Notes: generated by a model from the letters alone, not told the origin. A DNA stretch of 51,042 bases from Rivularia sp. MS3 (GCA_019192545.1 JAHCMI010000067.1:1-51042); one strand, 5' to 3'. Counted from the stretch's first letter, positions 26,346 through 36,788 are shown. Translations and numbers: made by a program.

Positions 26346-27956
26346 ATGGATGGATTATCTTTTTCGTGGGGAAAGAGAATTTTAACTGTTTGCGTGCGGG
26401 TATTACTTGCTCTTAGTATTGCTTTTGGAGTAATTTTATTAGTCTACCGATTTGAAAACTGGTCATCTGTCAATTGCGATAATCCACAATCAGTTTGCTC
26501 TCAAGTATTTTCGGTAGTTCAGGTAAAATACGTCCAAGGCTTTAGTATATTATCCGCAGCGTTTTTGTATGTTTTAGAAAGTCCGGAGCGGATAAGAACC
26601 AGAATATATGAAGCATGGCAGGTGATTGATAATGCAGCAGCAGCAAAGGTATCAACTAGCTATGCAAGAATTAGGGCTTTAGAGTTTTTAAAAGATTATG
26701 GTATTTCTTTAGAAAGATTGAATCTTGAAAAAACAGATTTGCAGCAAATAAACCTGAGTCAGGTTAACTTAAAAAGTGCGAACCTTTCTTCTGCTGACCT
26801 GAGAGAATCAAAATTTAAAGGAGCGAACTTAAGTTACGCCAACCTTGTCGATGCCGATATAAGTAATGCAGTTTTTAAAGGTGCTAAATTCAATAGCGCC
26901 AATCTTGAAGGTGCTAACTTGGATAGTGCTGACCTGAAAAATGCTAACTTTAATGCTGCTAACCTCAGAAGAACTAATCTTCGAGGAGCTAATTTAGAAA
27001 ATGCTATTTTCAAAGATGCCGATCTCAAAGGTAGTTTGTATAACGACAACACTAAGTTTCCTGACAGTTTTAATCCCGATAATTATCAAATGTATCGGAT
27101 TTCTGCTAACGCTAAACTTAGAGATGCCAATTTAAGGGATACCAATCTTACATACGCAAATCTCAACGGTGCCGATTTAACTAATGCGGATTTGAGAAAA
27201 GCAGACCTTAAAGGCGTGGATCTAAAAGACGCTAAACTAGCCGGTGCTAATCTCAGAGGGGCAGACCTCAGAGATGCTAAACTAGCCGGTGCCCAACTCA
27301 AAGGTTGTTTATACAACGAAAAAACAAAGTTTTCTCAGAATTTTACACCGGGGAATCATCAGATGTACTTGATTTCTCCAAATGCTAATCTCCAAGATGC
27401 TGACTTAGCTTTCGCTCATTTGAGCGGTGCCCATTTAACAATTGCCAATCTTAGAGATACTAACTTAGCTCGGGCAAACCTCCGAGGTTCCAACCTTAGC
27501 GACGCAGACCTTAGAGGTGCTAATCTTACTAGTGCCAATCTTAGAGGAACAAACTTAATTCGTGCAGACCTTAGAGGTGCATATCTTAAAGGTTGTATAT
27601 ACGATGAAAAAACTAAATTTCCTCAAAATTTTTCGATGGCTGGCTTCAAAACTTATTTAATTGCTGCTAATGCTGACCTTAAGGATGCCAATCTGAGGTA
27701 TGCAAATCTTAGAGATGCAGACCTTAGTAATGCTAATTTAACTAACGCAAAAATTAATAGTTCCGACCTCAGAAATGCAAACCTTAGTAATGCCAACCTT
27801 GAGGGTGCAAATATTAAAAACGCTAATCTCAACGGCACTAATTTGACTAATGCTCAAAATTTGACTGAAGAACAGATTAAATCAGCAGCTAATTGGGATA
27901 AAGCGATATACAGTGAAGATTGGTTGGAAGTTTTGGGTTTACCAGTGGAAGAGTAA
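26346..27956 (+). CDS. Pentapeptide-repeat membrane protein
   Basis: About 536 residues from the ATG at 26346 (an upstream TTG is possible). Two membrane helices (about 12-33 and 55-80) are followed by a helix and then three long tracts of A(D/N)LXX pentapeptide repeats interrupted by a repeated loop (KGxxYxxxTKFPxxFxPxxxxMYxIxxNA) that occurs three times. Each tract would form a right-handed quadrilateral beta-helix, here probably on the cytosolic side. The repetition of the whole tract-plus-loop unit shows internal duplication. No partner or function is evident. Confidence 0.88.
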   Translation: MDGLSFSWGKRILTVCVRVLLALSIAFGVILLVYRFENWSSVNCDNPQSVCSQVFSVVQVKYVQGFSILSAAFLYVLESPERIRTRIYEAWQVIDNAAAAKVSTSYARIRALEFLKDYGISLERLNLEKTDLQQINLSQVNLKSANLSSADLRESKFKGANLSYANLVDADISNAVFKGAKFNSANLEGANLDSADLKNANFNAANLRRTNLRGANLENAIFKDADLKGSLYNDNTKFPDSFNPDNYQMYRISANAKLRDANLRDTNLTYANLNGADLTNADLRKADLKGVDLKDAKLAGANLRGADLRDAKLAGAQLKGCLYNEKTKFSQNFTPGNHQMYLISPNANLQDADLAFAHLSGAHLTIANLRDTNLARANLRGSNLSDADLRGANLTSANLRGTNLIRADLRGAYLKGCIYDEKTKFPQNFSMAGFKTYLIAANADLKDANLRYANLRDADLSNANLTNAKINSSDLRNANLSNANLEGANIKNANLNGTNLTNAQNLTEEQIKSAANWDKAIYSEDWLEVLGLPVEE

Positions 27957-28194
27957 TTTAAACAGCGAACAGCGAACAGTTAACAGTGAGCAGTGAACAG
28001 TGAACAGTACAGAGTAAAGGGCTTATGGTGGGGAACCTAGGATCGGGGTGATACAACTGGTAACTGACGATCCACACCCTACGGGTGAACAACTGTTAAT
28101 AATTTTTATTTTTGAGTTTTTGTTTCGTATATGTAACTCATCCTTTATAATTATTTGTTCCCTATAATTGCCACTGGTATCTCAAATATTGGCT

Positions 28195-28743
28195 ATGAAT
28201 TGGAATAGATTGTTGCAGCCCGATTTAATTTTAGAAGGTTCTATATTAAACCTAACCCCAGAAATAATTCAGCAGTACGAACTCAAAGGATTAGTTTTGG
28301 ATGTAGATGAAACTCTTGTTCCTGTTACTGTAGCTTTCGCTTCTAATGATTTACAAGAGTGGATAAATCAAATTCGCCCTTTGGTGAAAATTTGGCTGGT
28401 AAGTAATAATATCAACGAAAACCGAATCGGTTCTATTGCTCGCTCGCTCGATTTACCTTATTATCTCGGAGCCGCTAAGCCTTCCCGCCGCAAAATTAGG
28501 CAGGCACTCGAACAAATGGAATTACCCGCACATCAAGTTGCAATGGTAGGCGATCGCCTTTTTACCGATGTGGTTGTTGGAAATCGTATGGGTATGTTTT
28601 CTGTCTTGGTTGAACCAATTATTCACCCGGATACCGTTATACGGATTCATCCCATACGCAATATTGAAGTTGTAATTTCAGAAATTCTGGGAGCCTCTAT
28701 TACTCCTAAAAAGCGCAGAGTAACAAATCCTAACAAAAGTTGA
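28195..28743 (+). CDS. YqeG-family HAD-IIIA phosphatase
   Basis: About 182 residues. HAD motif I is LDVDETLVP, motif II is LVSNN, motif III is AKPSRRK and motif IV is MVGDRLFTDVVVGNRMG. It is a HAD subfamily IIIA enzyme of the YqeG type, related to mitochondrial PTPMT-like Gep4 (phosphatidylglycerophosphate phosphatase). That makes the last step of phosphatidylglycerol synthesis a plausible role; phosphatidylglycerol is essential to photosystems. I chose the ATG at 28195 over a TTG nine codons upstream because family members begin MNWNRLLQPDL-like. Confidence 0.88.
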   Translation: MNWNRLLQPDLILEGSILNLTPEIIQQYELKGLVLDVDETLVPVTVAFASNDLQEWINQIRPLVKIWLVSNNINENRIGSIARSLDLPYYLGAAKPSRRKIRQALEQMELPAHQVAMVGDRLFTDVVVGNRMGMFSVLVEPIIHPDTVIRIHPIRNIEVVISEILGASITPKKRRVTNPNKS

Positions 28744-28867
28744 GGAACTAAAATATAAAAAAATAATTAAAAACAAAAGTATATTATCTTGCATATGCAA
28801 TTATATATACAGATAAAACGGAGTCAGCCGAATAAAGACTCTGCATATAATAAGAAGATACATTTTT

Positions 28868-28910
28868 GTAAAGCGTCAACCTTCACTGTATAGAGGGATT
28901 GGCGCTTTAC
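28868..28910. terminator. Bidirectional terminator hairpin
   Basis: GTAAAGCGTCAA pairs with TTGGCGCTTTAC around a 19-base loop, between the convergent YqeG-type and pentapeptide genes. Confidence 0.7.
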
Positions 28911-28930
28911 GCTTTTTGACTTTTCACTCT

Positions 28931-30910
28931 TTATGACAACCATCCCTGTATAGTCGCTACTAAAATGTTTACTAATGGATGCTTAACTGCTTCTTTAAAT
29001 GCTTGAATTCCACCTGCTTTGAGTGCGTTTATTACTCGTGCTTCTAATGTAGGGTTTTTCTTAATTTCTTCGATGGCTAAAGCTACAGTAGCTAGTTTTT
29101 CAATATCGGTAATGGGTTGCTTTTGTTTATCTAGTTTTTCTAAAATTATTTTAATTTCTGTTGCAACAGAGGAGATATCTGGTTGCGACATGATATTAAT
29201 ATTAGTTTGATTTTCTACATAAAAGCTGGGGCATTGTAGTGCAGTTGTTACCATAGTTTCTAGGCTACTAATTCTGCTATCTTTTTCTGCTATTAATGTT
29301 TTTAATTCTTGTTGAGCTAATGCTTTTATTTGATTATAAATTTTAAAATAATCGGCACTAAGAGATGATTTATCAACATGATTATCAGCTTTGGCACGAA
29401 GTAAAAATTTATCTTCACCTTTGACTTCCATACCTACAATTTGTAAATGAGCCTTTGGATGATTTTCGGCTAACTGTTTAAATGAAATTGCAATGGCACG
29501 GGGGTCTACATTTTGGTTATGATAAAGGTCAAGAGTGTCAATTATTGGTTTAATAAAATCAGCAAATTCTCCCGCCGCGAATATTTCTTCTTTATTATCT
29601 GGTTTGCGTAATGGGTTTGGGTTCTCTTCAGTAGGGACTCGCATAAAAACATACTCGCACCTGACTTTATCAAATTTAGTATTAACCGTAATATTCCAAT
29701 CTTGAATAACCGCACCGGTGAGGATTGCATTTGAAAAATCAGCTTTATCTAACTGTGTTTGAATCAATAATGAATTGGATAAATCCGCAGCTTGTAAATT
29801 AGCTTCACTTAAGTCTGTACCGATAAAGCTAGAATTATTTAAATGAGCTTGTTTAACATTAATACCTTTTAAATTTAGTCTGTCAAAATTTCTATTTTCT
29901 CCGCATCCGGAAGTTACTAATTGTCTAACTACGGGATGCTGTAAATAACTATTGCCAACACGAGCTATATGTAAGTATTTTGTTTGATACCACCAAGTTT
30001 TTTTGAAATCGGCAAAACGCAAATCTGTATTTTTGAGGATAGCTTTTTCAAAATTTGCATTTTGTAAATTGGCTTGATAAAAAGTTGTAGAACCGAGAGT
30101 TGAGAAAGCAACAGCAGCTTTTCTAATTAAAGTTAATTCCTTATGTCCTCTAAAAGAGAGTAAACCAATATAAACTCCAATTATGGTAACAGCCCAAGAC
30201 CATATAGAACCCCAAATTATATCTATCCAAGCCCAATTCCAAACTGGATTACCAATAAAAACTGTAAGTGCTGCTGTATCTCCACCTCTAAATAGAATTC
30301 TAAATATTGTTCCTAAAAAACCTGCAATCAAAGCAGTAAATATAGCAATAGGGTAGTACCTTTGACTGAGAGTTTTAATTGCAGTGATAGAAAAGGCAAT
30401 ATTAATAATTGATATTGAACTTATAGTTAAACAAGAACCTACTACTGTTACAAGAAAAACTATATTTGTTTTGAACTCAATTAAAATGCTATTACTAATG
30501 GCAAACGTTATGCCACAAATGGCTATAATAATTACTGTTACTAGTATTATAGATTTTAAAAAATTGTGTTTAGCTGCAATGACTATTGATGCAAAAAATA
30601 AAGTCATGCATATAGTTATCAATATCAGATTACTTTCAAAAAAAATGTTGCTAATTGAAAATCTGATAACACTGATAATGCTAATAGAAGAAAGCGTAGA
30701 TAAAATTGTAAAACTATGGGATATTACAATTAAAGTAATTAGCCAATTTTTTGGTAATCCTGCAAGAACATTACTAAAATTTGCATCTTTTAAAATAGCA
30801 TTACTAAAATTTGCTCCTCTAATATCGGTATTGCTAAAGTTTGCACCTATTAAATTTTGACCTCGAAAGGAACGATTGCGAAGATTTTGACCGGAAAAGT
30901 CTTGCTGCAT
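28931..30910 (-). CDS. Pentapeptide-repeat, multi-pass membrane protein with helical C-terminal domain
   Basis: A 659-residue protein. N-terminal pentapeptide repeats (1-50: FSGQNLRNRSFRGQNL) are followed by seven or so membrane helices (about 55-270), then a second pentapeptide block (about 280-420), a mixed alpha/beta segment (about 430-530) and a C-terminal helical domain (about 570-659, ending in an LKAGGIQAFKEAVKHPLVN-type segment). The C-terminal part resembles small helical domains found at the ends of cyanobacterial signalling or effector proteins, but I cannot name it. No enzyme motif was seen. A soluble repeat block placed on each side of a membrane bundle suggests a membrane-anchored scaffold. 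Confidence 0.8.
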   Translation of the reverse strand: MQQDFSGQNLRNRSFRGQNLIGANFSNTDIRGANFSNAILKDANFSNVLAGLPKNWLITLIVISHSFTILSTLSSISIISVIRFSISNIFFESNLILITICMTLFFASIVIAAKHNFLKSIILVTVIIIAICGITFAISNSILIEFKTNIVFLVTVVGSCLTISSISIINIAFSITAIKTLSQRYYPIAIFTALIAGFLGTIFRILFRGGDTAALTVFIGNPVWNWAWIDIIWGSIWSWAVTIIGVYIGLLSFRGHKELTLIRKAAVAFSTLGSTTFYQANLQNANFEKAILKNTDLRFADFKKTWWYQTKYLHIARVGNSYLQHPVVRQLVTSGCGENRNFDRLNLKGINVKQAHLNNSSFIGTDLSEANLQAADLSNSLLIQTQLDKADFSNAILTGAVIQDWNITVNTKFDKVRCEYVFMRVPTEENPNPLRKPDNKEEIFAAGEFADFIKPIIDTLDLYHNQNVDPRAIAISFKQLAENHPKAHLQIVGMEVKGEDKFLLRAKADNHVDKSSLSADYFKIYNQIKALAQQELKTLIAEKDSRISSLETMVTTALQCPSFYVENQTNINIMSQPDISSVATEIKIILEKLDKQKQPITDIEKLATVALAIEEIKKNPTLEARVINALKAGGIQAFKEAVKHPLVNILVATIQGWLS

Positions 30911-31074
30911 AAATATTTATCGCTAATATTTATATTTAAGATAAATCTAATTATTCCATATTAAAAGTACTTTATTATACGTCTATATTTAGTATTTTAA
31001 GAAAGCTTGTGCTTGTGTAGGTAATGGGGTATTGCTGAAGAAAGACAAAAACTTTTTGAGAATAACTAATATAG

Positions 31075-32184
31075 ATGAATCAAATAATTGTTGTTAAGAT
31101 TGGCACCTCTAGCTTGACTCGTCCGGAAACAGGACAATTAGCACTTTCTACAATTGCAAGTTTGGCTGAAACTCTTTGCAATTTAAGAAGAAATAATTAC
31201 AAAGTAATTTTGGTTTCCTCTGGTGCTGTGGGTGTAGGCTGTGCCCGACTGCGTTTAAGCGAACGTCCGAAAGCAATTAGTGTAAAGCAGGCAGTGGCTG
31301 CGGTTGGGCAAGGAAGATTAATGCGGGTTTATGACGATTTATTTACTAGTTTGCAGCAACCTATAGCTCAAGTTTTGCTTACCCGTACCGATTTGGTACA
31401 GCGCAGCCGTTATCTTAACGTTTACAATACTTTTCAGGAATTATTGAAGTTAGACGTTATTCCGGTAGTTAATGAAAACGATACTGTAGCTGTAGAAGAA
31501 TTAAAATTCGGCGATAACGATACTCTTTCAGCTTTAGTTGCAAGTTTAGTACATGCAGATTGGTTATTTTTACTTACCGATGTCGATAGACTTTATTCAG
31601 CAGATCCTCGTTCGGTACCCGATGCTAAACCCATAAGTTTGGTAAGCAGTATTGAGGAATTAACTAAATTGCAAGTAGAAACAGGTTCTTCAGGCTCGCA
31701 ATGGGGTACTGGGGGTATGGCAACAAAAATTTCTGCTGCCAGAATTGCTACTGCTGCCGGGGTGAGAACGGTAATTACCGAAGGCAAACAACCGGATAAT
31801 ATTCAAAAAATTATACAAGGGGAAGCAATCGGTACGCAGTTTGAACCGCAACCGGAACCAACTTCAGCCCGCAAACGCTGGATAGCATATGGATTAGTTC
31901 CCGAAGGAAAATTATATTTAGATGCGGGTGCGGTAGTAGCAATTTCTGTGGGAGGAAAATCTTTGTTACCTGCCGGAATTACATCGATAGAAGGACAATT
32001 TCAACAAGACGAAGCCGTACAGTTATGCGATCGCGATGGTAAAGAAATTGCGCGGGGGTTGGTTAATTACAGCAGCAGCGAATTAGAAAAAATACGCGGC
32101 AGACGTTCGAGTCAAATACAAGAAGTTTTAGGTTATCAAGGTGTAGAAACTGTCGTACATCGAGATAATTTGGTTTTGATTTAA
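31075..32184 (+). CDS. proB: Glutamate 5-kinase
   Basis: A 369-residue enzyme. The amino-acid kinase domain (1-260) shows [28 protein letters not shown] and [12 protein letters not shown], and [20 protein letters not shown]; a PUA domain follows (about 272-360, [13 protein letters not shown]). It phosphorylates glutamate in the first step of proline synthesis, with feedback inhibition by proline. The gene stands alone; proA is not adjacent. Confidence 0.95.
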   Translation: MNQIIVVKIGTSSLTRPETGQLALSTIASLAETLCNLRRNNYKVILVSSGAVGVGCARLRLSERPKAISVKQAVAAVGQGRLMRVYDDLFTSLQQPIAQVLLTRTDLVQRSRYLNVYNTFQELLKLDVIPVVNENDTVAVEELKFGDNDTLSALVASLVHADWLFLLTDVDRLYSADPRSVPDAKPISLVSSIEELTKLQVETGSSGSQWGTGGMATKISAARIATAAGVRTVITEGKQPDNIQKIIQGEAIGTQFEPQPEPTSARKRWIAYGLVPEGKLYLDAGAVVAISVGGKSLLPAGITSIEGQFQQDEAVQLCDRDGKEIARGLVNYSSSELEKIRGRRSSQIQEVLGYQGVETVVHRDNLVLI

Positions 32185-32490
32185 AAAATATGTATCTCGA
32201 AATTGTTAAAACAGTAGTTTGTAATTGAAATGATTAAAACTAAAACTAATAAAATTTTAATTTTAGTTAAGTTCTTTCTAGAAAATTAAGAATTTTCAAA
32301 TCCAATGAAGTCAGTTTTGCTTAGATTACTTAGTGCAATTTAGCAACAGCATTATTCAGTATTTATATAAAAAATATGCTCTGGGAGTACGCATTCTATT
32401 TATTAATGTATATATACAACTTACTTGGGGTAGATGTGAGCATCGCTCATGAAAGATTAAATTATCTTTTGTAGCTTTCTTATAGCTCTA
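32185..32490. other. AT-rich intergenic region
   Basis: 306 bases, nothing recognised. Confidence 0.35.
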
Positions 32491-33201
32491 ATGCTGACTC
32501 AAGAAACTTTAAGAGATGTATTTTACTGTCCGCAAGAATCTGAATTCTACTCTCAATGCATCAAAGAATTAGTGTTTAAACAATGCAATCTCAATGAAAT
32601 CATTATCGAATTTGGTTCTGGCGACGGTATTCCAGTAATCAATTCTTTGCTCAAAAGCAATTACAAAGGTAAAATCTACGGATTTGAATTAAATGATTCA
32701 GCTTACGAGTTAGCTAAATCTAATATTCGCAAGCACGAACTTGACAATAGCTATATAGTTATAAATCAAAGTTTTTTTGATTCGCCGAACAATAACAAAA
32801 AATATCTAATATCTAATCCACCATATCTTCCCGCAATAGATAACAAAATTTACCAGCCATTGTTACATGGTGGTACGGATGGTTCAGAAATTGCCAGAAA
32901 ACTTTTATCTCTAAATTATGAAAATGTATTGTTGATGGTATCGAGCTATTCTAATCCGCGAAGCTTGATTGAATATGCGAATCAGAATGGTTATTCTACA
33001 GCAAATTTTATTATTTCGCCTTTAAATTTCGGCTATTATAGCTCCGAACCAAAAGTAAAAAGCACTATTTCAGAAATGCAAAGAAAAGGTATGGCTTTTT
33101 ATTCAGACAATATTTATCTTTTGGCTGGAGTTTTATTTTCTCGCAATCAAGCGAAGGTTGATTTGTCTTCGGAATTAATTCAAATAATGACTTCGTTATG
33201 A
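32491..33201 (+). CDS. Class I SAM-dependent methyltransferase (N5/N6 type)
   Basis: A 236-residue protein with motif I IIEFGSGDGIPVI, an acidic loop after strand 2 (GFELNDSAYE) and the catalytic SNPPYLPA motif (NPPY type), which places it among methyltransferases acting on planar nitrogen such as Gln side chains or adenine (HemK/RlmF-like). The substrate cannot be decided. It is flanked downstream, in opposite orientation, by a haem-oxygenase-like protein and another methyltransferase, so a small biosynthetic group is possible. Confidence 0.82.
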   Translation: MLTQETLRDVFYCPQESEFYSQCIKELVFKQCNLNEIIIEFGSGDGIPVINSLLKSNYKGKIYGFELNDSAYELAKSNIRKHELDNSYIVINQSFFDSPNNNKKYLISNPPYLPAIDNKIYQPLLHGGTDGSEIARKLLSLNYENVLLMVSSYSNPRSLIEYANQNGYSTANFIISPLNFGYYSSEPKVKSTISEMQRKGMAFYSDNIYLLAGVLFSRNQAKVDLSSELIQIMTSL

Positions 33202-33336
33202 ATAGGAATGGGGATTGGGCATGGGGAATAGTTAGGAGTAGCAAGTAAGAAATAATTTATGCTTCTCTCCCTCACTCCCTCTCTCCCTTTTTCTACCCCC
33301 TCTCCCCCTCTCTCCCCATCCCCAATGCCCTAATTC

Positions 33337-34425
33337 CTATTCCCTTGCACGCATATCCGCTTCTTTCACCGATTGAGTTACGGCTTTTCCGGCACGGGAA
33401 CTTAAAAATTTTTGCTGTTCGTAGCCCAGCAACATTTCCCAAGCATCTGAGGGGTATTTATCAACTAAAGGTAATGCAACATCATCTAACATCCATTTTC
33501 CATGTAGTTCGTCTACTTTGATATGAATATCCCAATAACTCATTTCTTGGGTTGATAATCCCAGACGCTTTCCTGCTGCTTCGTAAGGGCGAAACCCGGA
33601 TGGTACGGAAAGTTCACCGTACAAAAGTCCGCCTATATAGCGTAGAAAATAACGCTTTCGTTCGGTAAGTAAGAAGCTATGATTGATTATCGCTAATAAT
33701 TGCCAGGGAACTAAATCAAAGTATGCTTCTGGCTGGGTTTCCATTCCTAGTTTTTCCAGCATGATTGTAAAGTGAGAAGAATGCTTGCGATTAAGACGAC
33801 CACCACCGTATTCTTCTACTAGTAGGCGAGTTAATACGGAATGAACTTCATTCCCTACACCTCCTAAAGTTCGAGATAGTTGACTAGCTTCGACTAATCC
33901 ATCAAGGGAACCAATTGCTACCAAGCGACGATAGCCAGCCATTGTTAATTTGTCGCGATAATATAAATTATCTTCAGATAAAGATGGTTCGATATCAACT
34001 GCAACTCTTTCGCGTAAAGCCTGTTTGACATCTATTCCTTTAAAGGATGCTGTTTGCAGTTGGGCTATTTCCCACTGCTGCCAAACTGATTCAATTTTAT
34101 GACTTAGCTTTTTTAGATAAAAAGAATCTTCGTTGACGTAGTTTTGCAAATCATCGTACCAAAACAGCTTTAAGCGATTGATGCGATAAAGTATCCTTTG
34201 CAAAAATAAATGTGCAGCCTCATCCTCCGATGCAGTTTTATAAGCTGCTTCGATGGCAAAGTTGATGGTTGTTTCAATGCTACTAACTACCGAATGCAGT
34301 TCATCTAAACGATTATCTAAATCTTCCGTTAACAATAATTCGATAAACTTGTTTTCAGTTTCATGGTAATTAATTGCTGCTTTGGTTTTTATGTCAGTAA
34401 TTGGAAGCGTAGTACTACCGTGCAT
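33337..34425 (-). CDS. Haem-oxygenase-like iron-containing redox enzyme
   Basis: A 362-residue, mainly helical protein. The C-terminal half carries the signatures of the iron-containing redox enzyme family (haem-oxygenase-like diiron oxidases and oxygenases): LVEEYGGGRLNRKHSSHF and WDIHIKVDELHGKWMLDDV, whose Glu and His residues are the likely metal ligands. Members act in biosynthetic steps such as N-oxidation, decarboxylation or C-C cleavage. It is followed on the same strand, 61 bases upstream in sequence terms, by a methyltransferase gene; the pair is likely to act on one metabolite. Substrate unknown. Confidence 0.8.
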   Translation of the reverse strand: MHGSTTLPITDIKTKAAINYHETENKFIELLLTEDLDNRLDELHSVVSSIETTINFAIEAAYKTASEDEAAHLFLQRILYRINRLKLFWYDDLQNYVNEDSFYLKKLSHKIESVWQQWEIAQLQTASFKGIDVKQALRERVAVDIEPSLSEDNLYYRDKLTMAGYRRLVAIGSLDGLVEASQLSRTLGGVGNEVHSVLTRLLVEEYGGGRLNRKHSSHFTIMLEKLGMETQPEAYFDLVPWQLLAIINHSFLLTERKRYFLRYIGGLLYGELSVPSGFRPYEAAGKRLGLSTQEMSYWDIHIKVDELHGKWMLDDVALPLVDKYPSDAWEMLLGYEQQKFLSSRAGKAVTQSVKEADMRARE

Positions 34426-34486
34426 CTTAAATAATCCTCCTTTTGCTGCAATATCTCGTACATTATTCAGAAATTAAGCACGGGAA

Positions 34487-35239
34487 TTAAGAATAGGGAC
34501 TTATTCCTGAATGAAGCGAACTGATAAATGTCCAAGTTGCCATGTATGTTCCGGCATAGAGATTTGCATAGTCGGCATTACTATCTTCAACAAACCAGTC
34601 TGGTGTTGTTTTTTGCTGTCTAATTCTGTTTTCTAAGCCCGTCAGTAACGAAATATTCTCATACGCCATATTGCCGCCAGCTTTTTCTATCATCGATTTG
34701 ACAGAATTTTGCAATAATTGTGCCCTAGCAAACAAACTATGAGAAGGGCGATCGCCGTAAGCAAAAGGCACGATAATTACTAAATAACCTCTATCGCTGA
34801 CTAACTTTTGCAAACAAAATTCAATAATTTCTTGGTCGTCTTTTTTTTCTAAAGTGTTTTTATCAGTGCTGTGAAATAACAAACCAGCCATCACTATTGC
34901 ATCAAATTTTTGGTTTTTTTTGACCATTTGAGGCAAGATTGCGGATAAATCCTCAGCTATAAACTTTTTCTGAGGGAAAAGTTTTAAACAATGTTTTATT
35001 GCTAAGTCGCTATGATCTACACCGAGATAATCGCAGCGTTCTGGCAGATATTTACATAAAGCTGCATTTCCACAACCTAAATCCAATAAAGAGAACGATT
35101 GCTGTGGAAAAGCATCATTTAAAAAACAAACTGTCGGCTTATATCTTGGCGTGTTTTCAGGTGACTCTAGATATGAATAATAGTCATCCTGAAAACGTTC
35201 TTCTTCGGATGTATTTCTATCTGGTGGTGCTTGTTGCAT
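34487..35239 (-). CDS. Class I SAM-dependent methyltransferase
   Basis: A 250-residue protein with motif I LLDLGCGNAALC, motif II GVDHSDLAI, a post-II acidic FIAEDL and DAIVMAGLLFH (motif IV region). It lacks NPPY, so it is more likely to act on a small molecule or carboxyl/oxygen group. It is co-directional with and directly upstream of the haem-oxygenase-like gene (61-bp gap), suggesting an operon. The target is unknown. Confidence 0.82.
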   Translation of the reverse strand: MQQAPPDRNTSEEERFQDDYYSYLESPENTPRYKPTVCFLNDAFPQQSFSLLDLGCGNAALCKYLPERCDYLGVDHSDLAIKHCLKLFPQKKFIAEDLSAILPQMVKKNQKFDAIVMAGLLFHSTDKNTLEKKDDQEIIEFCLQKLVSDRGYLVIIVPFAYGDRPSHSLFARAQLLQNSVKSMIEKAGGNMAYENISLLTGLENRIRQQKTTPDWFVEDSNADYANLYAGTYMATWTFISSLHSGISPYS

Positions 35240-35630
35240 GAGGATTGTTCTTAATAAACATTAGTTATTATTAAACATTCCTCGAAGGTTTTTATCACCC
35301 TACAGACATTATTAATATTTCGGTAATCTTAGCTAAAAATAATCGCGATTATACTTCTCAAGATGCATGACGACTTGAGATTTTTAATGAATTTGGTATT
35401 GGATAAGGACTTACATGGTGAGAGCTAAATCTGTAGTCTACCAAAATATTCGATAAGCACTAATCTCCCTGCGAAACAGCACCTTCGGGTAAGCCCTATA
35501 TTTTTTAGATTAATTAAGATTGAGTAATAATAAGCAAGCTATTAGTATTTTTAGATTGCGTGCTTGGTGATATATCATCACACGCAATCATTATTCAACT
35601 ATTTGATTAATTCTCATCAACTTCCAACCA
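35240..35630. other. Intergenic region with terminator
   Basis: 391 bases, no gene. At its right end is the terminator at 35554-35589. Confidence 0.4.
35554..35589 (-). terminator. Terminator hairpin of the HTH gene
   Basis: GATTGCGTG pairs with CACGCAATC (9 bp), with a further TGATGATATATCACCA inner hairpin; it lies 42 bases beyond the stop codon of the gene at 35631-36788. Confidence 0.7.
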
Positions 35631-36788
35631 TTAAAGTGCTTCTGGTGGAGCAATATCCGAACCGACAGTAATTCGGGCATCGCTAGACTTGATACCTGGT
35701 TTTGTACCGGTTTCTTGATGCTTAAACGATTGGGAAACTTGTGAAGCAGAAGTTACTTTATCTTTGTTTGCTGGTGTCTCGGCATTTGTTTGTTGAGATA
35801 CTAGGGATAATCCTCCAACTGCACCTGCTACAAGTGCTGTATAACCTACATACAAATGCATTGGGCTGATATCTAATCCTAATTTCGGAGTTTTATTATC
35901 CGATTGAAATAATGAAGGTACCAATGATTCTTGAGTATCTGATGATGGTAAAGATGCAGCTAAAGAAGTACCGTTAATTCCTAAAGCATTACCCATGACG
36001 CGAATAAAACCGCGAACGTAAACTTCTGCGGGCAAGGATTCCATGTCCCCTCTTTCTACCGCTTCCATTTGATGTACGGGAATATGAGTATACATCTGTA
36101 AGTCTTTCAGACAAAGCCCTCGGGATTCTCTAGCTTGCTTTAACTGTTGCCCAATTTCACTAAACTTTTCTAAACGCTGTTCAATTCTTGCTTGTCTGGC
36201 AATTTCTGCTTTAGAAGGTTTTCCAGATTTCAGCCATTTTAATGGATTGTTGTTTTGAGAATTCTCTTGGCGATGCGCTTGAGGAGCTGGTGAAATAGCG
36301 ATCGCGGTTTCTTTCGATGTTTTTTCTTGTGGAGCAAGGTTGTTAGCCCCAGCTTGTACGGTTGTTAGACAGTTAGATAAGTCGCTACTTGATTCAACAG
36401 ATTGTGCTTGTGTATTCTCTTGCACCTTCTGCTCAATTTCTGGGGTTGTATCTGTAACTGCCTGGTTATGCAACGAAAGCTGACGAAAAGCTACACCAAT
36501 CGCTTCTCTTCCTACTGCTTTAAATAACAGCTTTGCTTGTTCGGATGAAGAACCCAGCAACTTCTGTACGGTTGCTACCGCACGCCGATAAACTTTGCTA
36601 TTGTGTAGCTCTGCCTCGATTTCACCTAATAGCGATCGCAATTCATCTTGAGAAATTTCAATGGCGGGTTGCCCAGGAACTGATAAAGAATACATAGATG
36701 TCATAACCATAATTACAGGAGTAAATGAAGAGTACTTAAGCGAGAGGGTAAATTTACCTGTGTAATTTCTTCTCACTTTTCTTGACAT
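35631..36788 (-). CDS. RodZ-like helix-turn-helix protein
   Basis: A 385-residue protein. Residues about 45-110 form a helical N-terminal domain; residues about 205-270 are an Xre/RodZ-type HTH (IGQQLKQARESRGLCLKDLQMYTHIP, VERGDMESLPAEVYVRGFIR). One membrane helix follows (MHLYVGYTALVAGAVGGLSL, about 302-321) and then a short polar tail. HTH plus one membrane span resembles RodZ, which links MreB to the envelope, but the usual C-terminal beta domain is absent. The start is uncertain: Met residues at 27, 29 and 32 are alternatives. It is divergent from a second RodZ-like gene across 936 bp. Confidence 0.75.
   Translation of the reverse strand: MSRKVRRNYTGKFTLSLKYSSFTPVIMVMTSMYSLSVPGQPAIEISQDELRSLLGEIEAELHNSKVYRRAVATVQKLLGSSSEQAKLLFKAVGREAIGVAFRQLSLHNQAVTDTTPEIEQKVQENTQAQSVESSSDLSNCLTTVQAGANNLAPQEKTSKETAIAISPAPQAHRQENSQNNNPLKWLKSGKPSKAEIARQARIEQRLEKFSEIGQQLKQARESRGLCLKDLQMYTHIPVHQMEAVERGDMESLPAEVYVRGFIRVMGNALGINGTSLAASLPSSDTQESLVPSLFQSDNKTPKLGLDISPMHLYVGYTALVAGAVGGLSLVSQQTNAETPANKDKVTSASQVSQSFKHQETGTKPGIKSSDARITVGSDIAPPEAL

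Noticed and set aside
26834-27838. Leu/Ala/Ser-rich ORFs on the minus strand of the pentapeptide gene
   Set aside because: They are mirror frames of the repetitive coding sequence.
32491-33201. DNA adenine methyltransferase of a restriction system
   Set aside because: The NPPY motif allows it, but no restriction gene or target-recognition region is present; a HemK-like N-methyltransferase is as likely.
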